DNA of 19,418 nucleotides, from the NCBI GenBank assembly GCA_001574975.1, contig KQ965928.1, forward strand, positions 1 to 19,418. Direction: 5' to 3'. The stretch comes from Gonapodya prolifera JEL478 (Eukaryota; Monoblepharomycota; Monoblepharidomycetes; Monoblepharidales; Gonapodyaceae). The position numbers and the translations under genes were made by a program. The stretch's first letter is position 1, and every line of letters begins with the position of its first letter. This document shows, one piece after another, positions 14,087 to 19,418 of this stretch. The notes under the pieces are model-generated. The model saw only the letters and a program-made list of their open reading frames with translations. It was not told the origin of the DNA and searched no databases.

Positions 14087-15049
14087 ATGGACAACCACTT
14101 TACGTACATCACACGCAACGTCGCGAACTCGTATCTGGACTTGGGGGGCAATTTCGATGCAGTACTGGAGGCACATATGTCAGACGAAGTCGTGGCGTCT
14201 CAACTTCTCAATTTTGCGAACTCGGACAATTTGCTCGATATGTTTACTATTCCGCACACTATGGAGGAAACTATGACGAGGGTAACGCAATTGGTTGAAG
14301 AGGTTGACATATCCAACCATCGGACGATTGACGAGGTCAATGGCAACTTGGACTCTGCTATAAAAAACACAAAGGCCGTTAATGATCTTCTCTCCATCAT
14401 CAAAGAGCGAGAGCGCATGGTGTCAATCAGAGAAATGGAGCTTCAAATGTGGAAACAAACTGTTGAGAAAGAAGTGGCCGATATGAGGAATATACTTATA
14501 AGCAAATGCAACTCGAGTGGAGAGTCATCTGGATCTGATACAAAGCGTTCTCCTTCAACTTTTATACCAGATCCGGAGTGTATTTCAACAACTCAATATC
14601 CCAAAAGCCAGTGGACAGTGCCTTATATGACACGAAATTATTATGACTGGATGGATTACTGGCAATGCAAAAGATGCAAAACAAAGTTCGGAGATTTAAT
14701 TGACAAGAACTTGAGAGAGAAGAGCGTTTATTGTAGTCCATGCTCTCAATGGCTCCGAAGACGTACACCTGCTGGCCTGAAGAAGCCAGCTTTGTCTAAG
14801 CGAAAAGCCACTCAAAACAAAGTTGGTGCAATCAGGCAAAACGTTGCAAAAAGAACGAATCATTACACTCCTTATGATGGGGTCTTGAACACATCTCCGC
14901 TTGCGACCACGTTACCAGCACCAGTTGCACCTCAGAATTTAACAACAACACTATCAGAAGCAGTTGGAGCTCAGAATCCAACAACTACGTTACCAGAAGC
15001 AGTACCATTAACAGAGTCAGATATTTCTGCGAGTAAGATTATGTGGTAA
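14087..15049 (+). CDS. Coiled-coil and zinc-ribbon protein, 320 aa
   Basis: Residues 60-140 are predicted-looking coiled coil (Glu/Lys/Leu heptad-like, with KERERMVSIREMELQ). A Ser-rich linker follows, then a four-cysteine zinc ribbon (C194, C197, C216, C219) in an aromatic-rich region, WMDYWQCKRC. After it come a Lys/Arg-rich segment (225-260) and a tail of imperfect repeats with TTL(P/S)xxV and (P/A)QN units. No enzymatic motif is visible. Oligomerisation through the coiled coil plus zinc and basic regions would suit DNA, RNA or core association, which is inference. The ATG at 14087 precedes all of these parts. The family is not recognised. Confidence 0.75.
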   Translation: MDNHFTYITRNVANSYLDLGGNFDAVLEAHMSDEVVASQLLNFANSDNLLDMFTIPHTMEETMTRVTQLVEEVDISNHRTIDEVNGNLDSAIKNTKAVNDLLSIIKERERMVSIREMELQMWKQTVEKEVADMRNILISKCNSSGESSGSDTKRSPSTFIPDPECISTTQYPKSQWTVPYMTRNYYDWMDYWQCKRCKTKFGDLIDKNLREKSVYCSPCSQWLRRRTPAGLKKPALSKRKATQNKVGAIRQNVAKRTNHYTPYDGVLNTSPLATTLPAPVAPQNLTTTLSEAVGAQNPTTTLPEAVPLTESDISASKIMW

Positions 15050-15053
15050 TCTT
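15035..15053 (+). terminator. Hairpin spanning the coiled-coil gene stop codon
   Basis: Perfect 7-bp inverted repeat AAGATTA / TAATCTT with the loop TGTGG. The right arm begins with the stop codon TAA (15047-15049). Confidence 0.55.
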
Positions 15054-15074
15054 TCATCGGTGGAAGTCGAAAAG

Positions 15075-15162
15075 GTTCTCCAGATAATTTGGTATAGAGT
15101 TCAAGAATGTGCTGCAGATAATTTAGTAATCTTTACTAAAATTCAAAAATGTTCTGAAGATA
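15075..15162. repeat. Partial duplication of a gene end between two convergent genes
   Basis: The end of the minus-strand gene at 15136 (complement of ATTCAAAAATGTTCTGAAGATA) has a diverged copy upstream on the plus strand: GTTCAAGAATGTGCTGCAGATA at about 15099-15120. GATAATTTGGTA and GATAATTTAGTA are also shared. It is a short local tandem duplication covering the 3-prime end of the membrane-protein gene. Confidence 0.5.
15122..15140 (-). terminator. Hairpin spanning the two-helix membrane protein stop codon
   Basis: Perfect 8-bp inverted repeat TTTAGTAA / TTACTAAA with the loop TCT. The stop codon (15136-15138 on the minus strand) is in the arm. Confidence 0.55.
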
Positions 15163-15489
15163 GGTTGTAGGTGGTACTCTTTCTCGCTGATCTCCAAGTT
15201 GGTGTGCCACAACAAAGATAACATGGAATACAATGTAGAGCGTTCCGAACAATGCTGCAAGAACTGCAAAAAATATGCGCGGACCCATGCTTAGACCGCT
15301 ATTGTACTTCCAGTTCAACCAAAACGCAAGTATAGCAATAACCCAACACGTTGTTATTTCCAAAATAGCACCCCAATCAATTGCTGTCCTCTCGACTGCC
15401 GATCCGTTCAAATTTATAGGCGCAAAGTTCTCGTTCATTCCCATGAGGCCTTTAATGCTTTTAATAACGCAAAAATCAAAGATTGACAT
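15136..15489 (-). CDS. Two-helix membrane protein, 117 aa
   Basis: Two hydrophobic helices, about residues 41-60 and 71-96, are separated by a polar loop with NWKYNSG. An N-terminal region contains MNENFAPINLNG, and a polar C-terminal tail follows. The ENFA sequence is also found just after the anchor of the 6916-7461 protein. There are no catalytic motifs. It is probably a virion or cell-membrane protein of unknown role. The start at 15489 was used; in-frame ATGs at residues 16 and 18 are possible. It converges with the coiled-coil gene, and each carries its own stop-codon hairpin. Confidence 0.7.
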   Translation of the reverse strand: MSIFDFCVIKSIKGLMGMNENFAPINLNGSAVERTAIDWGAILEITTCWVIAILAFWLNWKYNSGLSMGPRIFFAVLAALFGTLYIVFHVIFVVAHQLGDQRERVPPTTYLQNIFEF

Positions 15490-15531
15490 TATCCTTACTT
15501 TGTAATTTTAGTTTTGCTCTCAATATGAAAA

Positions 15532-15545
15532 AAAATTGTCATTTT
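15532..15545 (-). terminator. Weak AT hairpin over the 15539-15967 gene stop codon
   Basis: AAAAT / ATTTT with the loop TGTC. It spans the stop codon at 15539-15541. Only five AT pairs, so it may be chance in AT-rich DNA. Confidence 0.25.
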
Positions 15546-15967
15546 ACCATAACGTCGTTCAAACCCATCAATCCAATATGAAGCAACTTGTTAACAATCT
15601 TCCACAGATTGTCCTTCTGATTACTGTTCAAAGATAGCCATTTCTCATCTAGATCCAACCCCTGCAAATTTGGATGATTTTGAGACATTGCAATGAAAAA
15701 TGCCTCGTCCTTTTGTCTCAACCTTTTAACATATGGTGTACTCTTGGACATAAACGACAATAAGACGGACTCATTCCCAATTAAACTATACGTACGTTCT
15801 AATGAATCAACATATCGGGGAAGCGCAGGGTCTTCAGGGAACAAAGTCTTTAGGTAACTCACGAGTTCAAATAATTTAATTCTGAACTGGTCTGCATTCG
15901 TAAGACTTAGTGAATGTGACTTTTCCACCCCTGTACTCAAACCTAAGAAATTAATAAAGGACGACAT
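15539..15967 (-). CDS. Unrecognised small helical protein, 142 aa
   Basis: A soluble, mostly helical-looking protein with charged and hydrophobic alternation (KLFELVSYLKTLF, LWKIVNKLLHIG) and conserved-looking acidic and aromatic positions. There is no cysteine pattern, signal or membrane segment. I do not recognise the family with confidence. The ATG at 15967 was chosen because the longer ORF (to 16099) would run into the divergent Nudix gene, whose ATG is at 16029. The 61-base gap between the two starts is AT-rich (TATAATATTATCATATTT) and would serve as a shared divergent promoter. Confidence 0.7.
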   Translation of the reverse strand: MSSFINFLGLSTGVEKSHSLSLTNADQFRIKLFELVSYLKTLFPEDPALPRYVDSLERTYSLIGNESVLLSFMSKSTPYVKRLRQKDEAFFIAMSQNHPNLQGLDLDEKWLSLNSNQKDNLWKIVNKLLHIGLMGLNDVMVK

Positions 15968-16028
15968 CTTATAAATGCATTTGGGCACGACAAAATTTTT
16001 TATAATATTATCATATTTACAAAGACCT

Positions 16029-16898
16029 ATGACGCAGATTTCTTCAAACCACAAATCACACTCATCAAATTGTCTTAATTGCGGAAAACCTGGGCACATG
16101 CAACGTGATTGCGTTGCTCCTATTACGAGTTATGGAATTATCGCTATTAGAAAGACAAACGATTCAGTTGATGACGTCGCCAAAGCTCAAATTTTATTGA
16201 TCAGAAGAAAAGACACGATGGCATACGTGGAGCTTGTCAGGGGTAAGTACTCTTCGAACCCCGTCCTCAAAGAACATTTACTCAAGACGTTTGCGAGCGA
16301 GTTGACAGTCTCCGAGAGAGGCAAATTATTGGAAAGTACGTTCGATGAACTTTGGTATAATCTTTGGCTCAACAAATCATCTCGAGGTTTCTCTGCAGAT
16401 TACCAAAAATCAAAAAACAAGTTCGAGCAAATAAATCTCAAGGAACTCTTTGATTCTGTCAGTTCAGAGTGGATAGAACCCGAGTACGGTATTCCAAAAG
16501 GAAGGCGAATGTTACATGAAACTGAATTGCAGTGTGCAATTCGAGAATTTTTCGAGGAGACGGGTTACAAAAGAACAAGCTACACTTTTATCGATTCCAT
16601 AGACCCGATTGTTGAAGAGTATGTGGCTACCAATGGATTTTCCTACCGACACGTGTACTTTCTGGCTGTTCACAAAGACCCCAGAGATGTTGCCCTCGTT
16701 CCATTGAGGCCTTGCGCAGGTGAAATCTCTCTAGCGATTTGGGTCCCAATAACAAAGTGCAAGGAGTTTTTCAGATCTTACGATAAAGAGAAGATGGAGG
16801 TCGTTGATAAACTGGCCAATGATATTCTCCCCCGTATATGGGATGAAATATCAGAGGTAGATCCTGTATATAATGAGGCACTGCCAGAACCATTGTGA
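16029..16898 (+). CDS. Nudix hydrolase with CCHC zinc knuckle, probable mRNA-decapping enzyme
   Basis: 289 residues. A zinc knuckle near the N-terminus (C15, C18, H23, C28; CX2CX4HX4C) is followed by a Nudix domain. The Nudix box is complete: G158-x5-E164-x7-R172-E173-x-x-E176-E177-x-G179, preceded by IPKGR. A large insertion separates the first strand (IIAIRK) from the box, as in the viral decapping group that includes poxvirus D9/D10, the asfarvirus g5R protein and a mimivirus homologue. These remove the m7G cap from mRNA, shutting off host expression and limiting double-stranded RNA. The knuckle would bind RNA; that it occurs with this domain here is visible, but its role is inference. The ATG at 16029 was chosen over 15975 because the longer form begins almost at the start codon of the divergent gene. 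Confidence 0.85.
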   Translation: MTQISSNHKSHSSNCLNCGKPGHMQRDCVAPITSYGIIAIRKTNDSVDDVAKAQILLIRRKDTMAYVELVRGKYSSNPVLKEHLLKTFASELTVSERGKLLESTFDELWYNLWLNKSSRGFSADYQKSKNKFEQINLKELFDSVSSEWIEPEYGIPKGRRMLHETELQCAIREFFEETGYKRTSYTFIDSIDPIVEEYVATNGFSYRHVYFLAVHKDPRDVALVPLRPCAGEISLAIWVPITKCKEFFRSYDKEKMEVVDKLANDILPRIWDEISEVDPVYNEALPEPL

Positions 16899-16930
16899 TT
16901 TTATTTTTATGAATGACTTTTATAAACAAA

Positions 16931-18208
16931 ATGGGGTTGAATTTGATTCCAATTGCAAGCTATATGGAATTTTTCCAAGACGTCCATCGCTCCGGCTGGA
17001 AGTTTGCGCTGGACGAAATTATGCGACTTCAAAGAAAACAAAACAATGAATCTGTTGTTTTTCAAAGTCGCCGAGATCGTAAAAAGAATACTTACTCAAA
17101 CTTGATACTCGACAGTTTTTGCGAATACACTTTCCTAGTTCACAAAGAAAAATGCAAAGCAGAAGGCATCGTCCCTATCAAAAATCTACCTTGGGTAGGA
17201 TTTATCCATCACACATTTAACGATGACTCCATATTTAGTGTGAACAACCTGTTCAAGGACAACGATTTCCTAGAATCACTGCCTCGCTGCGTCTGTCTCT
17301 TTACATTCACGGAATTTGTAGCGAATCAAATCAGATCTGCACTCATTCAGGCTTCCAAAAACATTGTTGCTAGTGCAATTGAACCACGAGGTCTTCATGT
17401 TATTCCTGTTTATGTTGTTCGTCATCCGACAGAAACATCAATGCTGGAATCGTGGTCGATTGATAAATACATTGCAAATCCAAACAAAAAGTTGATTCAA
17501 ATTGGATCCTGGCAACGCAATGTGGCTAGTATATACTCTTTAAACCAATCACAATTGCACGGTTTAAAGAGGTCAATCTTGAAAGGAAAATATATGGAAG
17601 ATGTCTATCATCCAGAAAACGCTAAAGAATTGCTTATTAATTCTTTAGGTTCGAAATCAAAATGTAATTGCACCAATTGCAATTGTTCTGATTGTGGTTG
17701 CGATTCCCCGGTTTCACCAGACTGTCGAGATAGAGATAATGTCTCCCACTGTCCCCCACTCCCTCCATGTCGAGCCCCAGACTCTCCAATCCGATGGTTA
17801 AAATCGGCCCTTCAATTCATTAAATCTGGAATTTCCACATTGGAATGCTTTTTGGATTCAATTGACGAGGTTCAGTGTTTGGATTGGCATTCAAACGAAG
17901 AGTACGATCGACTGCTTGAGGACAATATTGTATTTTTGCATCTGGATTCTTCCAATGCCGTTAATACTGTCAATGATGTTATTGTTCGCAACACTCCTTT
18001 GATTGTAAATCGGTTGAAATCATTGGAAGAATTGCTAGGACCTGGGTACCCTGGGTTTTATGGTTCTTTCGAGGATATACCGCACCTGTTGACTCCCGAG
18101 AGTCTTTTTGAGATACATTTGTATCTCGCAAATATGGATAAAAAGAAGCTTGAATCCGAGGTCTTTTATAACGATGTCATAAGCTCAATCTCAAAGGCGC
18201 TTCAATAA
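16931..18208 (+). CDS. Glycosyltransferase-like protein (paralogue 2) with Cys-rich insert, 425 aa
   Basis: 425 residues, paralogous to the C-terminal 330 residues of the protein at 10889-12580. Shared motifs are VHRSGW, PWVGFIHHTF, KKLIQIGSWQRN, KGKYME, NEEYDRLLEDNIVFL, NTPLIVNRL and LGPGYPGFYGS. It lacks the 230-residue N-terminal part. Between the two shared halves it carries a Cys-rich insert with CNCTNCNCSDCGCDS, about 14 cysteines in 90 residues, which the paralogue does not have. The insert may bind metal or form disulphides. The start at 16931 gives MGLNLIP; an ATG 18 bases upstream (16913) is possible. TATAAACAAA lies directly before the ATG. The reaction and acceptor are unknown. 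Confidence 0.7.
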   Translation: MGLNLIPIASYMEFFQDVHRSGWKFALDEIMRLQRKQNNESVVFQSRRDRKKNTYSNLILDSFCEYTFLVHKEKCKAEGIVPIKNLPWVGFIHHTFNDDSIFSVNNLFKDNDFLESLPRCVCLFTFTEFVANQIRSALIQASKNIVASAIEPRGLHVIPVYVVRHPTETSMLESWSIDKYIANPNKKLIQIGSWQRNVASIYSLNQSQLHGLKRSILKGKYMEDVYHPENAKELLINSLGSKSKCNCTNCNCSDCGCDSPVSPDCRDRDNVSHCPPLPPCRAPDSPIRWLKSALQFIKSGISTLECFLDSIDEVQCLDWHSNEEYDRLLEDNIVFLHLDSSNAVNTVNDVIVRNTPLIVNRLKSLEELLGPGYPGFYGSFEDIPHLLTPESLFEIHLYLANMDKKKLESEVFYNDVISSISKALQ

Positions 18209-18224
18209 TTTTTGAGAAATTATT
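18204..18224 (+). terminator. Hairpin spanning the paralogue 2 stop codon
   Basis: Perfect 8-bp inverted repeat AATAATTT / AAATTATT with the loop TTGAG. The stop codon TAA (18206-18208) is in the left arm. Confidence 0.55.
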
Positions 18225-18251
18225 TTTCAGGATTTAGTATTTCACATAGAA

Positions 18252-19265
18252 ATGTTGAGCATCGACAATATTGACAAAAATTGCATAAAAGGTTTTGAAA
18301 TCATCGATCAACTTGGTTCAGGATCATTTGGTTCAGTTTATATGATTAAACATCTGGAATCACAGAAAGTATATGCGATTAAGTTTGAACCAATCAAACG
18401 AGGCAAAAAAGACAACAGCTCTCATTCAAACAAAATTAAAAATAAAAAACAGCTCGAACAATGTATGCTGAAAAAGGAGTTTCAAATCTATGAAAAACTT
18501 GGTTACAGAGCACCGTTGCATTCCGAGAATCAATCTGGTCAAAGCACATCAATGTCGTCTATGTCGGGTTCAATGAAAAACACTTCATTCCCGAAAGTTT
18601 TCGAATATTTTGAAAATGTCACTCCCGACACCAACGACCCATTGAAGAAGTACAACGCTTTGATCATGGAAAAACTTGGGAAAACGTTCGAACAATTGGT
18701 GTCCCAAAAACAACCGTTGACCAAGGACTTTATATTCTCAGCTGCACGGAAAATCATTATAGCACTGTATAGGTTACATGCTTTGGGTATCGTACATCGT
18801 GATCTAAAACCACACAACATTGCCGTGGGCGAAACAGACGAAACTGAAATTAAGCTCTTCGACCTTGGTTTGACGACCAGTTTCATTACTAACGATGAGA
18901 AGCACATCCGTTACACGGATAAAAGAGGATTAACCGGTACTCTTCACTACATCTCCCCTCACGTCCATTTTGGTGTGCATGCAACTCGTCGCGACGATTT
19001 GCTGTCGCTGGGATATATTCTCGTTTATCTAGCAAGAGGGTCACTCCCGTGGTCAAAACTTAAGGTTGATACGACAGATGACGAAATGAAGGCGCAGGCA
19101 GTTGCCATCCTCAAACTAAGATCTGATGATCTGACAATTGATATCAATGATGTTGTTTTGAAAAAGGCCATCAAAGACTACTTCTATATCGTTAGAAATC
19201 TTGATTTTAATAGCGCACCTCCGTACACCACTTTGAAGAATATTTTTGCTGGTCAAATTGAATGA
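18252..19265 (+). CDS. Casein-kinase-1-like Ser/Thr protein kinase
   Basis: 337 residues. The glycine loop LGSGSFGSV is at 21-29 and the ATP-binding Lys at 44 (AIKFE). The catalytic loop HRDLKPHN is at 182-189 and the metal-binding motif DLG at 204-206. GTLHYISPHVHFGV with RRDDLLSLGYILVYLARGSLPW corresponds to the CK1 signature region, in which the usual APE motif is absent. The kinase is therefore predicted active. Two insertions relative to cellular CK1 are visible: a Lys/Asn/Ser-rich one after the ATP-binding Lys (48-68) and a Ser/Met-rich one at 90-112. Viral CK1-like kinases such as poxvirus B1 act on DNA-binding host factors and virion proteins; that role here is inference. The stop codon overlaps the first unit of the terminal 67-bp repeat. 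Confidence 0.9.
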   Translation: MLSIDNIDKNCIKGFEIIDQLGSGSFGSVYMIKHLESQKVYAIKFEPIKRGKKDNSSHSNKIKNKKQLEQCMLKKEFQIYEKLGYRAPLHSENQSGQSTSMSSMSGSMKNTSFPKVFEYFENVTPDTNDPLKKYNALIMEKLGKTFEQLVSQKQPLTKDFIFSAARKIIIALYRLHALGIVHRDLKPHNIAVGETDETEIKLFDLGLTTSFITNDEKHIRYTDKRGLTGTLHYISPHVHFGVHATRRDDLLSLGYILVYLARGSLPWSKLKVDTTDDEMKAQAVAILKLRSDDLTIDINDVVLKKAIKDYFYIVRNLDFNSAPPYTTLKNIFAGQIE

Positions 19266-19418
19266 ACAAACAAAGCGAACAAATCACCATGAAACTTTCC
19301 GACCCCTGCTGAAAATATGCACTTCTTATTGAACAAACAAAAAGAACAAATCACCATGAAACTATTCGACCCCTGCTGAAAATATGCACTTCTTATTGAA
19401 CAAACAAAAAGAACAAAT
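19264..19418. repeat. 67-bp tandem repeat running off the right edge
   Basis: Units begin at 19264, 19331 and 19398. The first two complete units differ at only a few positions (for example AAACTTTCCGACC against AAACTATTCGACC), and the third is cut by the edge. Each unit starts with GAACAAACAAA and a second AGAACAAAT block, so it also carries CAAA-type sequence. The array begins inside the stop codon of the kinase gene. It could be a terminal or subterminal repeat of a linear viral genome, or an internal satellite. Confidence 0.9.

Noticed and set aside
13885-14298. A 137-codon frame over the palindromes and CAAA tract
   Set aside because: It translates simple repeats, then overlaps the coiled-coil gene in another frame with no domain-like composition.
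18222-18251. TTTTTCAG before the CK1-like kinase as a splice acceptor
   Set aside because: No matching donor in an interrupted frame. The kinase ORF is complete from its own ATG and the preceding gene ends properly.
19289-19312. A seven-codon ATG frame inside each 67-bp unit
   Set aside because: Too short to judge, and carried along by the tandem repeat. There is no sign of translation.
1-19418. tRNA genes, CRISPR arrays, insertion sequences or transposases
   Set aside because: I looked on both strands and saw no cloverleaf-like segments, spaced short repeats or transposase motifs.

Overview
The window reads as part of a nucleocytoplasmic large DNA virus (Nucleocytoviricota, giant virus) genome, or such a genome integrated into a eukaryote. 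The diagnostic genes are a poxvirus VLTF-3-like late transcription factor, a VLTF-2-like late transcription factor, a D10/g5R-like Nudix decapping-type enzyme with a zinc knuckle, a casein-kinase-1-like kinase, a second divergent kinase, a calcineurin-like phosphoesterase, two cyclins, an N-terminal fragment of ribonucleotide reductase large subunit, two paralogous glycosyltransferase-like proteins and several small membrane-anchored proteins of virion type. DNA is AT-rich, genes are dense (21 calls on both strands), there are no bacterial ribosome-binding sites, and the promoters carry TATA-like boxes about 31-39 bases before the ATG. I cannot name the family or host.

Layout. 1-1872: two genes I do not recognise, with a duplicated sequence flanking the first and a palindrome-rich gap after the second. 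1873-5877: a membrane protein, a membrane-anchored cyclin and a CCCH/RING protein on the minus strand, divergent from a second cyclin on the plus strand. The second cyclin is interrupted by two short spliceosomal introns and is followed by another membrane protein. 5912-10549: a kinase convergent with a membrane protein, then VLTF-2-like, VLTF-3-like and truncated ribonucleotide reductase genes, all on the minus strand. 10675-13599: a small membrane protein overlapping a large glycosyltransferase-like gene, divergent from a phosphoesterase. 13600-14086: a decayed partial copy of that glycosyltransferase/phosphoesterase pair, a palindrome cluster and a CAAA tract. 14087-19265: a coiled-coil/zinc-ribbon protein, a two-helix membrane protein, a small soluble protein, the Nudix enzyme, the second glycosyltransferase-like gene and the CK1-like kinase. 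From 19264 a 67-bp tandem repeat runs off the right edge.

How it may work together (inference). VLTF-2 and VLTF-3 homologues would drive late transcription, and the Nudix enzyme would remove mRNA caps. Cyclins, the CCCH/RING protein and kinases could manipulate the host cell cycle and signalling. The N-anchored proteins would sit in virion membranes, and the glycosyltransferase-like proteins could modify virion or host glycans. Two genome-level signals stand out. Inverted repeats straddle or touch the stop codons of about half the genes, which suggests hairpin-directed mRNA 3-prime ends as known in mimiviruses. CAAA/TTTG tetranucleotide tracts lie next to promoters and at a gene-truncation point.
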